DNA of 64,000 bases. It comes from Jannaschia marina. GTDB lineage: Bacteria > Pseudomonadota > Alphaproteobacteria > Rhodobacterales > Rhodobacteraceae. The stretch covers positions 62,001-126,000 of the forward strand of contig NZ_JABVAX010000004.1 in NCBI RefSeq assembly GCF_013404595.1, in the 5' to 3' direction. Within the stretch, counting starts at the first letter, position 1. The number at the start of each line of letters is the position of its first letter. Shown piece after piece: positions 1-9,632 of this stretch. The notes below the pieces were generated by a model, which saw nothing but the letters and a program-made list of their open reading frames with translations, had not been told where the DNA came from and searched no databases. Made by a program: the position numbers and the translations under genes.

Positions 1-59
1 GCAGCCAAGTCGCCGCAGAAATGTCCCGCGCGCTGTCGCGCGGGGCGCGCAACCGTTGA
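1..59 (+). CDS. C-terminal end of GTA tail tape-measure protein (partial)
   Basis: An open frame enters from the window edge and stops with TGA at 57-59. The last residues read SQVAAEMSRALSRGARNR, a basic amphipathic tail. It lies directly upstream of the g12 homologue, the place taken by the tape-measure gene (orfg11) in Rhodobacter-type GTA clusters. The identity is inferred from position and this short tail only. Ten bases separate its stop from the next start, so it is translated as part of the same transcript. Confidence 0.5.
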   Translation, partial: SQVAAEMSRALSRGARNR

Positions 60-69
60 GGAGACGCAG

Positions 70-702
70 ATGTCCTTCCATGAAATCCGGTTTCCGCCGC
101 GTCTGTCGCTCGGCTCCATCGGCGGGCCGGAGCGGCTGACCGAGATCGTCACGCTGGCCAACGGGCACGAGGAGCGGAACACACCCTGGGCCCACTCGCG
201 GCGGCGCTACGATGCGGGCGTGGGCATGCGGTCTCTCGATGATATCGCGGAGCTCATCGCTTTCTTCGAGGCGCGGCGGGGACAGCTGCACGGGTTTCGG
301 TGGAAGGACTGGGCCGACTATCGCTCGGGGCGCGCGTCGGCCGAGGTCGACTTCCGCGATCAGCGCATCGGCACCGGTGACGGAATCACGACGGTGTTCC
401 GGCTTTCGAAGACCTATCGCTCGGGCGAGCAGATCTATGCGCGGCCGATCACGAAGCCGGTGCCGGGCACGGTGCTTGCCGGTGTGCAAGACGACGAGTT
501 GGAATTGGGTGTCCACTACACCGTCGAGGATGAAACGGGTCTCGTGACCTTCTCCGAGCCTCCCGACGTGGGAACAGAAATCACTGCGGGCTTCGAATTC
601 GATGTGCCCGTGCGTTTCGATACCGATGCGATCCTGACGTCGGTCGCGACGTTCCAGGCCGGTGAAGTGCCGGACGTTCCGGTGGTGGAGGTGCGGGTAT
701 GA
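70..702 (+). CDS. GTA distal tail protein, DUF2460 (orfg12)
   Basis: A 210-residue protein of the DUF2460 family (TIGR02217-type phage conserved protein). The stretch FHEIRFPPRLSLGSIGGPE near residue 3 and RRRYDAGVGMRSLDDIAELIAFFEARRGQLHGFRW near residue 50 are typical of the family. In the GTA particle it is the distal tail protein that joins the tail tube to the hub. A GAGGAG ribosome-binding site sits at 59-64, 5 bases before the ATG. The stop overlaps the next gene by 4 bases (ATGA), as expected for a packed structural operon. Function is from the RcGTA literature, not from this sequence. Confidence 0.93.
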   Translation: MSFHEIRFPPRLSLGSIGGPERLTEIVTLANGHEERNTPWAHSRRRYDAGVGMRSLDDIAELIAFFEARRGQLHGFRWKDWADYRSGRASAEVDFRDQRIGTGDGITTVFRLSKTYRSGEQIYARPITKPVPGTVLAGVQDDELELGVHYTVEDETGLVTFSEPPDVGTEITAGFEFDVPVRFDTDAILTSVATFQAGEVPDVPVVEVRV

Positions 703-1568
703 GCGCGCTTGCGGACCATATGGCGGATGGCTGCGCGACGGTCTGCCGTGCCTGGGTCGTGCGTCGCCGCGATGGTTTGATCCTCGGGTTCACGGACCAC
801 GATCTGGATCTCGATGTCGATGGTGTCTCCTGCCTCGCCGCCTCCGGCATGACCGCCAGTGCCCTGCAGGCGTCGACCGGGTTGTCCGTGGACAACAGCG
901 AGGCACGGGGCATCCTGAGCCATGACGCGGTCTCGGCGGAGGACATCCGCGCGGGTCTGTGGGATGCCGCGCAGGTGACGGCCTATCTGGTCAACTGGGC
1001 GCGCCCGTCGGATTTCGAGATCCTGTTCCGTGGATCTCTGGGCGAGATCAGCTGGGGCGAAGGAGCATTCAGCGCGGAGCTGCGCGGCCTCGCCGAGACA
1101 CTGAACACGGCCCGGGGGCGGGTGTTTCAGGCGCGCTGCGACGCGGTTTTGGGCGACGGGTGCTGCCGTCAGGAGCTTGGACCGCTCTTTCGCGTCGATG
1201 TGGAGGTCATGGCCGTCGAGGACGATCAGATCCTGACCCTTCCGCTCCTGCGGGACTATGCGCCGAAGTGGTTCGAGAGCGGACACCTTCTGGTGCTCGA
1301 TGGTCCGGCGGACGGTGCCGAAGCCCGGGTGAAGACCGATCGCAGCGGCGACGAGACGCGCGAGATCGTTCTCTGGGGAGCGTTGCGCCGCAGCCTGCGC
1401 GCAGGCGACCGCGTGCGGCTCGAGGCCGGATGCGACAAGCGCGCGGAGACCTGCCGGTTCAAGTTCGACAACTTTCTGAATTTCAGGGGCTTTCCGCAGA
1501 TCCCCGGTGAGGATTGGGTCATGTCCTATCCGGTCCGGACCGGTCGGAACGATGGAGGCCGGCTGTGA
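699..1568 (+). CDS. GTA tail hub protein, DUF2163/BR0599-like (orfg13)
   Basis: A 289-residue protein with an N-terminal DUF2163 region (about 1-165) and a C-terminal phage BR0599-like region (about 195-280) ending FLNFRGFPQIPGEDWV. Cysteines at about 147, 155-156, 245 and 252 form a set resembling the iron-sulfur ligands of lambda gpL-type hub proteins; a bound cluster here is inference. It overlaps g12 upstream (ATGA) and g14 downstream (GTGA). Its place between g12 and the NlpC/P60 peptidase matches the RcGTA order. In the particle it forms the hub that links the tail to the large tip protein. Confidence 0.92.
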   Translation: MSALADHMADGCATVCRAWVVRRRDGLILGFTDHDLDLDVDGVSCLAASGMTASALQASTGLSVDNSEARGILSHDAVSAEDIRAGLWDAAQVTAYLVNWARPSDFEILFRGSLGEISWGEGAFSAELRGLAETLNTARGRVFQARCDAVLGDGCCRQELGPLFRVDVEVMAVEDDQILTLPLLRDYAPKWFESGHLLVLDGPADGAEARVKTDRSGDETREIVLWGALRRSLRAGDRVRLEAGCDKRAETCRFKFDNFLNFRGFPQIPGEDWVMSYPVRTGRNDGGRL

Positions 1569-2011
1569 GTCCGGTCGTCGTGGAGGCGCGGCGCTGGCTC
1601 GGAACGCCCTACGTTCACCAGGCATCGGTATGCGGTGCCGGCACCGATTGCCTGGGACTCGTTCGCGGGATCTGGCGGGCGATCTACGGAGGCGAACCGG
1701 AGAGCGTCCCGGCCTACTCCCGGGATTGGGCGGAGCCGCAGCGCGACGAGGTGCTCTGGGCGGCAGCGCGCCGACATCTCGTGCCGGTCTCTCCGACCCG
1801 GTCTTTCGTTGCCGGGGAGCTTCTCCTCTTTCGTATGCGCGACGCGGGGATCGCCAAGCATCTCGGCGTCGTCGGAACGGCGGCCCCGATGCCGACGCTC
1901 ATCCATGCCTATTCCGGCCACGGCGTCGTCGAGACGTCGCTCTCGGCTCCTTGGGTGCGGCGCATCGCGGCGCGCTTCGACTTTCCTGAACTGCACGACG
2001 CGGGGATCTGA
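1565..2011 (+). CDS. GTA cell-wall peptidase, NlpC/P60 family (orfg14)
   Basis: A 148-residue NlpC/P60 cysteine peptidase when started at GTG 1565, which overlaps the g13 stop. This start is preferred to an upstream ATG at 1514 because it removes a poor 17-residue leader and keeps the operon overlap pattern. The catalytic cysteine is in GAGTDCLGL (C29) and the histidine in AKHLGVV (H99). The family cleaves peptidoglycan peptides; in GTA it is thought to help the tail open the recipient cell wall. It stops 3 bases before the ATG of g15. Confidence 0.93.
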   Translation: MSPVVVEARRWLGTPYVHQASVCGAGTDCLGLVRGIWRAIYGGEPESVPAYSRDWAEPQRDEVLWAAARRHLVPVSPTRSFVAGELLLFRMRDAGIAKHLGVVGTAAPMPTLIHAYSGHGVVETSLSAPWVRRIAARFDFPELHDAGI

Positions 2012-2014
2012 CTC

Positions 2015-5000
2015 ATGGCGACACTGGTACTTGGTGCGGTCGGCGCGGCCGTCGGTGGCAGTCTTGGCGGCTCGATCCTGGGCCTGAGTGGTGCCGTCGT
2101 CGGCCGTGCGGTAGGTGCGACACTAGGGCGGGCGATCGACCAGTCGATCCTCGGGGGCGGGGCCGAGGCCGTCGAGATCGGCAAGCTGGACCGGCTGCGC
2201 CTGACGGGGGCGTCGGAAGGTGCCCCGATCCCCCGGATCGTGGGGCGCGTTCGCGTGTCGGGGCAGGTGATCTGGGCGAGCCGCTTCAAGGAAAGCCGCC
2301 AAACGTCCCGCAGCGGCGGGAAGGGAGGCCCGAAACCGCCCAAGCAGACGCAATACAGCTACTCCGTCTCGTTGGCCGTGGCCCTCTGCGAGGGCGAGAT
2401 CAGCCGCGTGGGTCGCGTTTGGGCCGATGGGACGGAGATCGCGAAGTCCTCCGTGCAGATGCGGGTCTATCGCGGCGACGAGGAGCAGATGCCGGACGCT
2501 CTGATCGAGGCCATCGAGGGCGTGGATCGCGCACCTGCGTTCCGGGGCACCGCATATGTCGTGATCGAGGATCTTGAGCTGACGCCGTTCGGCAATCGCG
2601 TTCCGCAGCTGTCTTTCGAGGTGGTGCGAACGGTCGAGGCAGAGGATGGCCTGCCCGACCTGTCGCGAATGGTCGAGGGGGTCGCGCTCGTCCCCGGGAC
2701 CGGTGAATACGCGCTCGCGACGACGGAGGTGCATTACAACCGGCGCGGTGTTCGCGACTCGGCGAACGTCAATACCCCCCAGGGCGTCTCCGATTTTCGG
2801 ATCGCGATGGATGACCTTACGGAGGAGCTGCCGAACCTGAAGTCCGCTTCGCTCATCGTTTCCTGGTTCGGTGATGATTTGCGCTGTGGCCATTGCTCCA
2901 TCCGGCCTCGTGCCGAGCAGACCGAAGTGGATGGGGCTGGACAGACATGGGTTGTCTCCGGTGCGGACCGGCAGGATGCCGGCGCGGTGTCGTTCCTGGA
3001 CGATCGACCCGTCTACGGCGGCACGCCCGGCGATCTCTCGGTGATCGAGGCGATCCGGGATCTGAAGTCGCGCGGTATCGCGGTGACGTTCTATCCGTTC
3101 ATCCTGATGGATCAGCTTGCCGGAAACGGCCTGCCGGACCCCTATGGCGGCGCGGAGCAGGCGGTTCTGCCGTGGCGGGGCCGGATCACGACGGCTTTGG
3201 CTTCGGATCAGCCGGGCACATCCGACAGGACGGCGCTGGCCGCTACGGAAGTCGCGCAGTTCATGGGCACGACGGTTGTCGATGATTTTTCCCATGATGG
3301 GGTGAAGAGCGGGATCGAAGGGGTCGGGAGGACCGTCACAGGTCCGGACGGCGACTGGTCCTACAGACGCTTCATTCTTCACTATGCGCTGCTCTGTGCG
3401 CAGGCTGGTGGAGTGGATTCCTTCTGCATCGGATCGGAGATGCGGGGCATCACACGCATCCGGGGTGCGGATGACAGCTTTCCGGCCGTGGAGGCTCTGC
3501 GTCAGCTGGCGGCCGACGTGCGGGCGATCCTGCCCGATGCGAAGATTTCCTACGCCGCGGACTGGTCGGAGTATTTCGGCTACCATCCGAAGGATACGGG
3601 GAACGTCCATTTCCATCTGGACCCGCTTTGGGCCGATCCTGCGATCGACTTCGTCGCGATCGACAATTATGTCCCGCTCGCCGACTGGCGCGACGGCGAT
3701 GACCATCTGGATGCCGGTTTCAAGACGATCCGCTCCGTCGACTACCTGCAATCGAATATCGAGGGCGGCGAAGGCTACGACTGGTACTATCCGACGCCGG
3801 AGTCGCGGTTGGCGCAGCGTCGCGTGCCGATTGAGGACGGGGCACATGGCGAGGACTGGATCTACCGCTACAAGGATTTCCGGAATTGGTGGACCAATGC
3901 GCACCACGACCGGGTCAATGGTGTCCGGCTGGAGCAACCGACGGCATGGGTGCCTCAGTCGAAGCCCATCCGGTTCACCGAGTTCGGATGTGCCGCGATC
4001 GACAAGGGGGCGAACCAGCCCAACAAGTTCGTCGACCTGAAGTCGTCTGAATCGAGCCTGCCGCGTTTCTCGGACGGGCGACGGGACGATGCGATGCAGA
4101 TGCAGTATCTGCGCGCGATGCTGGATCACTGGTCGCGGCCGGAGGCGAATCCGGTTTCCGCGGTCTACGGCGGACCGATGCTCGATCTGGGCGGCAGCCT
4201 GGTCTGGGCCTGGGACACGCGGCCCTGGCCGTACTTCCCCGAATTGTCGGACTATTGGACCGATGCCGAGAACCACGCACGCGGACATTGGCTGTCGGGT
4301 CGGGTCGGTCTTCAGCCGCTCGATAGCGTGATCGCCGAGATCTGCCGCTCGGTCGGTTTGAAGGACTTCGACGTGAGTGGGGTCGACGGCATGGTGCGGG
4401 GCTACGTGATGCCGGATGTGCAGTCGGCACGAGCCGATCTGCAGCCGCTTTTGATCGCCCATGCCGTAGAGGCCAGCGAAAGGGGCGGGCGTATCGTCTT
4501 TGGAATGCGTGCCCGCGCGGAGGAGACGGCGGTCGTGTCGAATGGTCTCGTTCGTTCGGACGGGCCGGTCGTGGCGCGGCAACGCGCGCCGGAAATCGAG
4601 GAGCCGCGGCGAATTCTCCTCAGCCACATGGACGCCGAAGGCGACTTCGAGGTGCGCATGGCCGATGCGACCCTTCCGGGCGAGCGGCCCCTTCCGGTCG
4701 GGCAATCTGAGCTGCCGCTCAGCCTGACGCGGAGCGAGGCGCATGGGATCGCGGAGCGGTTCCTGACCGAGACCCAGATCGCGCGGGACACGATCGAGCT
4801 GGAGCTACCGCCCTCGGCACGGTTGCACAAACCGGGCGATCTGATCCGGGTCGACGGGGCGACGGATCTCTGGCGGATCGACCGCATCGAGGATGCCGGC
4901 GGCCGCAAGGTGCAGGCCGTGCGGACGGAGCGGGCGCAATATGAACCGAGCGATCGGGTCGAGGACGGCACAGGCCGGCAACGGCCGCTGGCACCTCTGC

Positions 5001-5929
5001 CTGTGGACGCGACATTCCTCGATCTGCCGCTGCTGACCGGTGAGGAAATCCCGCACGCACCGCATATTGCGGTGTCCGGTCGGCCGTGGCCGGGGACGGT
5101 CGCCGTACAGAGCGGGATGCAGGACGCGAACTATCGTCTGGACACGTTTATCGATGCGCCGAACGTCGTCGGGATTACCGAGAGCGAATTGGCCCCGGCC
5201 GCGCCGTCGCTCATAGACAGTGGCCCGGATCTTCTTGTCCGCCTGATCGGAGACGACGATCTGGAGTCTGTGGAAATGCAGTCGCTCCTGGCCGGTGCGA
5301 ATACCGTCGCGATCAACGATGGCGGACTGACAGGTTGGGAGATTTTTCAGTTCCAGACGGCGCGTCTGGTCGCGCCCGGGCTCTGGGCGCTGTCCCGACG
5401 GTTGCGCGGGCAGCGCGGGACCGAGTGGGCCATTCGGAATCCGTGGCCCGTCGGAAGTACGGTCGTGTTCCTGGACCGCACGCTGGCGCAGCTCGATGTG
5501 CCGCGTGAGGCACTCTGGATCGAACGGCATTATCGCGTCGGGCCGGCGGATCAACCGATCGACAGCGCGGCCTACACGTACTACCCCATCGTCGCGGAGG
5601 GTATGGGGCTGCGTCCCTATGCGCCTGCCCATCTGCGGATTTCCGTGGAGGAGGGCACACGGATGGCGCGCTGGGTCCGGCGCTCGAGGCTCGCCGCCGA
5701 TGGATGGGACGGATACGATGTGCCGCTCGGAGAGGCGCGCGAGAGCTATCGCCTTCGGGTTTTGCGCGGGGACGGGAGTGTCGCGCACGAACAGAGCGTG
5801 GTGCGAACGGAAGCCACTATCCCCGAAACGGCGATCGATCCACAGGGGCACGGAGCCCTGACACTGGAGGTGAGTCAGGTCTCGGATGAGGTTGGACCGG
5901 GGACGCCGGCGACGATCACGATCGCTTGA
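2015..5929 (+). CDS. GTA tail tip megatron protein with TIM-barrel-like domain (orfg15)
   Basis: A 1304-residue tail tip protein, the usual size for GTA orfg15. The first 45 residues are Gly/Ala-rich and hydrophobic, then LRLTGASEGAPIPRIVGRVRVSGQVIW opens the tip-attachment domain. Residues about 415-740 form the GTA TIM-barrel domain (FCIGSEMRGITRIR near 469, DFVAIDNYVPLADW, PIRFTEFGC near 650), which looks like a glycoside hydrolase fold. The later part matches the phage tail tip family and host-contact domains. It is the last structural gene of the cluster; the next gene, cysE, is metabolic. No frameshift or internal stop was seen, so the cluster's 3' end looks intact. Confidence 0.95.
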   Translation: MATLVLGAVGAAVGGSLGGSILGLSGAVVGRAVGATLGRAIDQSILGGGAEAVEIGKLDRLRLTGASEGAPIPRIVGRVRVSGQVIWASRFKESRQTSRSGGKGGPKPPKQTQYSYSVSLAVALCEGEISRVGRVWADGTEIAKSSVQMRVYRGDEEQMPDALIEAIEGVDRAPAFRGTAYVVIEDLELTPFGNRVPQLSFEVVRTVEAEDGLPDLSRMVEGVALVPGTGEYALATTEVHYNRRGVRDSANVNTPQGVSDFRIAMDDLTEELPNLKSASLIVSWFGDDLRCGHCSIRPRAEQTEVDGAGQTWVVSGADRQDAGAVSFLDDRPVYGGTPGDLSVIEAIRDLKSRGIAVTFYPFILMDQLAGNGLPDPYGGAEQAVLPWRGRITTALASDQPGTSDRTALAATEVAQFMGTTVVDDFSHDGVKSGIEGVGRTVTGPDGDWSYRRFILHYALLCAQAGGVDSFCIGSEMRGITRIRGADDSFPAVEALRQLAADVRAILPDAKISYAADWSEYFGYHPKDTGNVHFHLDPLWADPAIDFVAIDNYVPLADWRDGDDHLDAGFKTIRSVDYLQSNIEGGEGYDWYYPTPESRLAQRRVPIEDGAHGEDWIYRYKDFRNWWTNAHHDRVNGVRLEQPTAWVPQSKPIRFTEFGCAAIDKGANQPNKFVDLKSSESSLPRFSDGRRDDAMQMQYLRAMLDHWSRPEANPVSAVYGGPMLDLGGSLVWAWDTRPWPYFPELSDYWTDAENHARGHWLSGRVGLQPLDSVIAEICRSVGLKDFDVSGVDGMVRGYVMPDVQSARADLQPLLIAHAVEASERGGRIVFGMRARAEETAVVSNGLVRSDGPVVARQRAPEIEEPRRILLSHMDAEGDFEVRMADATLPGERPLPVGQSELPLSLTRSEAHGIAERFLTETQIARDTIELELPPSARLHKPGDLIRVDGATDLWRIDRIEDAGGRKVQAVRTERAQYEPSDRVEDGTGRQRPLAPLPVDATFLDLPLLTGEEIPHAPHIAVSGRPWPGTVAVQSGMQDANYRLDTFIDAPNVVGITESELAPAAPSLIDSGPDLLVRLIGDDDLESVEMQSLLAGANTVAINDGGLTGWEIFQFQTARLVAPGLWALSRRLRGQRGTEWAIRNPWPVGSTVVFLDRTLAQLDVPREALWIERHYRVGPADQPIDSAAYTYYPIVAEGMGLRPYAPAHLRISVEEGTRMARWVRRSRLAADGWDGYDVPLGEARESYRLRVLRGDGSVAHEQSVVRTEATIPETAIDPQGHGALTLEVSQVSDEVGPGTPATITIA

Positions 5930-5993
5930 AAGGAGGTTTGCGCGCTCGGCCTTCTGCGGCTACGTAAGAAGCCCGAACGTTGGAGGCACTCCC

Positions 5994-6812
5994 ATGTCGA
6001 TACCTCAGTCACAGGTTCATCCGGTCGACCCGGTCTGGGACCGGGTTCGGGCCGAAGCGCGGCAGGCCGTCAAGGACGAGCCCGTCCTGGGCGGGATGGT
6101 CCATGCCGCCGTGCTCCATCACAGGACGCTCGATGCGGCGCTGGCCTATCGCTTCGCGCAGAAGCTCGCGTCAGGTGAAATGAGCGAGCAGATCCTTCGC
6201 GAAGTCGCGGAAACCGCGCTTGCCGACGACCCGGAGATCGTGACGGCGGCGCGGGCGGATATCGTCGCGACCTTTGAACGTGATCCCGCCTGCGACCGTT
6301 TTCTGCAGCCCTTGATGTATTTCAAAGGGTTCCAGGCCGTGCAGGCGAGCCGGATCGCCCACTGGCTCTGGATGCAGGGGCGTACCGACATGGCTTATTT
6401 CGCCCAGATGCGCATCTCGGAGCTCTTCGGAGTCGACATCCATCCCGGTGCGCGCATCGGGCGAGGCATCATGATCGATCATGCGCATTCTATCGTGATC
6501 GGCGAGACCGCCGTCGTGGGCGACAACGTGTCGATGCTGCATTCCGTCACTTTGGGCGGAACGGGGAAGGAAGACGACGACCGTCATCCGAAGATCGGGG
6601 ACGGCGTCCTGATCGGAGCCGGTGCGAAGGTGCTCGGCAACATCAAGATCGGTCATTGTTCGCGGATCGCGGCAGGGTCGGTCGTTCTGGGCGATGTGCC
6701 TCCAAAGTCGACCGTGGCCGGCGTTCCCGCGAAGATCGTCGGCGAGGCCGGCTGCGCACAGCCGTCCGTGATGATGGATCAGCTTGTCGGGATCCGCGCG
6801 TCCGAAGACTGA
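5994..6812 (+). CDS. cysE: Serine O-acetyltransferase
   Basis: A 272-residue CysE that acetylates serine to O-acetylserine, the first step of cysteine synthesis. The ATG at 5994 follows a TGGAGG ribosome-binding site at 5981-5986; an open frame from 5886 has no such site and would overlap g15. The N-terminal helical domain is followed by the left-handed beta-helix of hexapeptide repeats (IHPGARIGRGIMIDHAHSI, then LGGTGKEDDDRHPKIGDGVLIGAGAKVLG). His in IDHAHS and the GGTGK loop are active-site features. It is on the same strand 64 bases after g15 but is functionally unrelated to the GTA, and ends in a strong terminator. Confidence 0.97.
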   Translation: MSIPQSQVHPVDPVWDRVRAEARQAVKDEPVLGGMVHAAVLHHRTLDAALAYRFAQKLASGEMSEQILREVAETALADDPEIVTAARADIVATFERDPACDRFLQPLMYFKGFQAVQASRIAHWLWMQGRTDMAYFAQMRISELFGVDIHPGARIGRGIMIDHAHSIVIGETAVVGDNVSMLHSVTLGGTGKEDDDRHPKIGDGVLIGAGAKVLGNIKIGHCSRIAAGSVVLGDVPPKSTVAGVPAKIVGEAGCAQPSVMMDQLVGIRASED

Positions 6813-6834
6813 AGATATCCTGCGAATTCAAACG

Positions 6835-6864
6835 AAAAGGCCGGGGCATTCGCCCCGGCCTTTT
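6835..6864. terminator. Bidirectional rho-independent terminator
   Basis: A perfect 13-bp inverted repeat, AAAAGGCCGGGGC, loop ATTC, then GCCCCGGCCTTTT. The A-run and T-run at the two ends make it work on both strands. It lies between the convergent cysE and pdhC genes. Confidence 0.9.
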
Positions 6865-6882
6865 CCGCGTTTCGATAGAGGC

Positions 6883-8226
6883 TCAGGCGAGCATCATCAT
6901 CGGGTTCTCGAGATTGGTCGCGATCGCCTTGAGGAAATCCGCCCCGAGCGCGCCGTCGATGACCCGGTGATCGACCGAGAGCGTCACCGACATGACTGTG
7001 GCCGCCGTGATCTCGCCGTCCGCCCCGATGACCGGCTTCTTCACGCCCGCGCCGACGGCGAGGATGGAGCCGTGCGGCGGGTTGATGACGGCGTCGAAGT
7101 TGTCGATGCCGAACATGCCGAGATTGGAGATCGCGAAGCTGCCGCCCTGATACTCGTGCGGTGCGAGCTTGCGGTCGCGGGCGCGGGCGGCGAGGTCCTT
7201 CATCTCCGAGGAGAGCGCCGAGAGCGACTTCAGGTGCGCGTCCTTCAGGACGGGCGTGAAGAGGCCGCCCTCGATGGCGACGGCGACGGCCACGTCCGAC
7301 GGCTTCAGCTGCAGCATCCGGTCACCGGCCCAGACGGCATTGGCCGCCGGCACCTCCTGCAGCGCGAGGGCGCAGGCCTTGATGATGAAATCGTTGACCG
7401 AGAGCTTCACGCCCTTCGCGTCGAGCTGCTTGTTGAGCTGGCTGCGGAACTTCAGAAGCGCATCGAGCTGGATGTCACGCCGCAGGTAGAAATGCGGGAT
7501 CGTCTGCTTCGCCTCGGTCAGGCGCGCGGCGACCGTCTTGCGCATCCCGTCGAGCTTGACCTCTTCGAACTCCCGGCCCTCGAACATCTTGATGACCTGC
7601 TCGGCCCCCATTCCGGCGGGCATCCCGGCCTTCGGGCTGTCGCCCGCGGCCTTCGGGGCCTCCGTCGCGGCGGCCTCCGCCGGTTTCGCGCCGGGCTTCG
7701 CGTTCTCCACGTCGGCCTTGACGATGCGACCGCGGGGGCCGGAGCCCTTGATCGCGCCAAGGTCGAGACCCTTGTCCTTGGCGATGCGGCGGGCGAGGGG
7801 GGTCGCGAAAATGCGCTCCCCGCTCTTGGCGGGCGATGGTGCGGGGGATGCGGCGGCATCGCCGTCGCGACCGTAGCCCTTGGCCGGCTCGGTCTCCTTC
7901 GAGGTCTCCGCCGGGGCGGCGTTCGACGCGCTCTCCGCCGGCTTGGCATCGCCGCCCACATTCTCGGCGGCCGAGGCATCCTCGCCCTCCTCCAGAAGCA
8001 CGGCGATGGGCGAATTAACCTTCACGCCCTCGGTACCCTCGGCCACGATGATCTTGCCGATCGTGCCCTCGTCGACGGCCTCGAACTCCATCGTGGCCTT
8101 GTCGGTCTCGATCTCGGCCAGAAGGTCGCCGGAGGAGACGGTATCCCCCTCCTTGACAAGCCATTTCGCCAGCGTGCCCTCCTCCATCGTGGGGGAGAGG
8201 GCGGGCATCAGGATCTCGGTTGCCAT
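6883..8226 (-). CDS. pdhC: Pyruvate dehydrogenase E2, dihydrolipoamide acetyltransferase
   Basis: A 447-residue E2 that moves the acetyl group from lipoamide to CoA in the pyruvate dehydrogenase complex. Domains in order: lipoyl domain (1-80, lipoylated K43 in ETDKATME), Ala/Pro/Glu-rich linker, peripheral-subunit-binding domain (about 132-168, FATPLARRIAKDKGLDL), linker, and catalytic core (about 215-447) with the HxxxD motif as DHRVIDGALGADFL. It starts 11 bases after pdhB and is the last gene of pdhA-pdhB-pdhC. The first 80 residues are nearly identical to the lipoyl domain of PdhB next door. Confidence 0.97.
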   Translation of the reverse strand: MATEILMPALSPTMEEGTLAKWLVKEGDTVSSGDLLAEIETDKATMEFEAVDEGTIGKIIVAEGTEGVKVNSPIAVLLEEGEDASAAENVGGDAKPAESASNAAPAETSKETEPAKGYGRDGDAAASPAPSPAKSGERIFATPLARRIAKDKGLDLGAIKGSGPRGRIVKADVENAKPGAKPAEAAATEAPKAAGDSPKAGMPAGMGAEQVIKMFEGREFEEVKLDGMRKTVAARLTEAKQTIPHFYLRRDIQLDALLKFRSQLNKQLDAKGVKLSVNDFIIKACALALQEVPAANAVWAGDRMLQLKPSDVAVAVAIEGGLFTPVLKDAHLKSLSALSSEMKDLAARARDRKLAPHEYQGGSFAISNLGMFGIDNFDAVINPPHGSILAVGAGVKKPVIGADGEITAATVMSVTLSVDHRVIDGALGADFLKAIATNLENPMMMLA

Positions 8227-8237
8227 TCTCTATCCCC

Positions 8238-9632
8238 TTACTTGTAGGTGACTTGCTTGACGGCTTCGACCACCTCGTCGGTCGTCACCAGCGCCAGCTT
8301 CTCGAGGTTGGCGGCATAGGGCATGGGCACGTCCTTGCCGGTGCAGGTCACGACGGGCGCGTCGAGATAGTCGAAGGCGCGCTGCATGATGACGCTCGCC
8401 ATGTGGTCGCTGAAGGACGCCACCGGGAAGCCCTCCTCGATCAGGACGCAGCGGTTCGTCTTCATCACCGAGGCGAGCACCGTGTCGTAGTCGACCGGGC
8501 GCAGCGTGCGCAGGTCGATCACCTCGGCTTCGATCCCGTCGCCGGCCAGCCGCTCGGCGGCTTCGAGCGCGTAGGTCATGCCGATGCCCCAGCTCACCAG
8601 TGTCACGTCCGCCCCCTCGCGCCAGATCTTCGCCTTGCCGAAGGGCACGATGAAATCGTCGAGCTTCGGGACGTCGAAGGACTTGCCGTAGAGGATCTCG
8701 TTTTCGAGGAAGATCACCGGGTTCGGATCGCGGATCGCCGTCTTCATCAGGCCCTTCGCGTCCGCCGCGGAGTAGGGCATCACCACCTTCAGGCCGGGCA
8801 CCGAGGCATACCAGGCGGCATAGTCCTGCGAGTGCTGCGCGGCCACGCGCGCCGCCGCCCCGTTCGGGCCGCGGAAGACCATCGGGCAACCCATCTGACC
8901 GCCCGACATATAGAGCGTCTTCGCGGCCGAATTGATAATCTGGTCAATGGCCTGCATGGCGAAGTTGAAGGTCATGAACTCCACGATCGGCTTCAGCCCG
9001 CCAAAGGCCGCGCCGACGCCGATGCCGGTGAAGCCATGCTCGGTGATCGGCGTGTCGATCACGCGCTTCGATCCGAATTCGTCCAGCATCCCCTGGCTGA
9101 TCTTGTAGGCCCCCTGGTACTCGGCGACCTCCTCACCCATGAGGAAGACGTCCTCGTCGCGGCGCATCTCCTCGGCCATGGCGTCGCGCAACGCCTCGCG
9201 GACCGTCTGGCTCACCATCTCGGTGCCCTCGGGCCAGTCGGGGCTCGCGTTCGACTTCGGCGCATCCGTCTCGGCTTCGAGGCGCGACTGGTCCTTCGGC
9301 GCGGCCGGAACCTCGGCGGCCTTCGCGGCTTCCTCGGCGGCCCCCGAGCTGCCCGACGACGATACCTCCTCGGCGGCCGAGGCATCCTCGCCCTCCTCAA
9401 GTAGCACGGCGATGGGCGAATTGACCTTCACGCCCTCGGTGCCCTCGGCCACGATGATCTTGCCGATCGTGCCCTCGTCGACGGCCTCGAACTCCATCGT
9501 GGCCTTGTCGGTCTCGATCTCGGCCAGGATGTCGCCGGACGACACGTTGTCCCCCTCCTTCACGAGCCACTTCGCAAGCGTGCCCTCCTCCATCGTGGGG
9601 GAGAGGGCGGGCATCAGGATCTCGGTCGCCAT
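8238..9632 (-). CDS. pdhB: Pyruvate dehydrogenase E1 beta subunit with N-terminal lipoyl domain
   Basis: A 464-residue E1 beta, over 100 residues longer than a plain E1 beta because a lipoyl domain (1-80, K43) and an Ala/Ser/Glu-rich linker precede the transketolase-like core (about 140-464). The core has [31 protein letters not shown] and the C-terminal transketolase domain with [12 protein letters not shown]. Lipoyl E1 beta is known in several alphaproteobacteria. The ATG at 9630-9632 overlaps the pdhA TAA; the longer frame that runs on upstream is read-through in another phase of pdhA. E1 decarboxylates pyruvate and acetylates lipoamide. Confidence 0.97.
   Translation of the reverse strand: MATEILMPALSPTMEEGTLAKWLVKEGDNVSSGDILAEIETDKATMEFEAVDEGTIGKIIVAEGTEGVKVNSPIAVLLEEGEDASAAEEVSSSGSSGAAEEAAKAAEVPAAPKDQSRLEAETDAPKSNASPDWPEGTEMVSQTVREALRDAMAEEMRRDEDVFLMGEEVAEYQGAYKISQGMLDEFGSKRVIDTPITEHGFTGIGVGAAFGGLKPIVEFMTFNFAMQAIDQIINSAAKTLYMSGGQMGCPMVFRGPNGAAARVAAQHSQDYAAWYASVPGLKVVMPYSAADAKGLMKTAIRDPNPVIFLENEILYGKSFDVPKLDDFIVPFGKAKIWREGADVTLVSWGIGMTYALEAAERLAGDGIEAEVIDLRTLRPVDYDTVLASVMKTNRCVLIEEGFPVASFSDHMASVIMQRAFDYLDAPVVTCTGKDVPMPYAANLEKLALVTTDEVVEAVKQVTYK

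Noticed and set aside
2123-4744. 873-residue open frame opposite g15
   Set aside because: It is antisense to a clear GTA gene, is rich in Arg/His/Pro as shadow frames in high-GC DNA are, and has no family motif.
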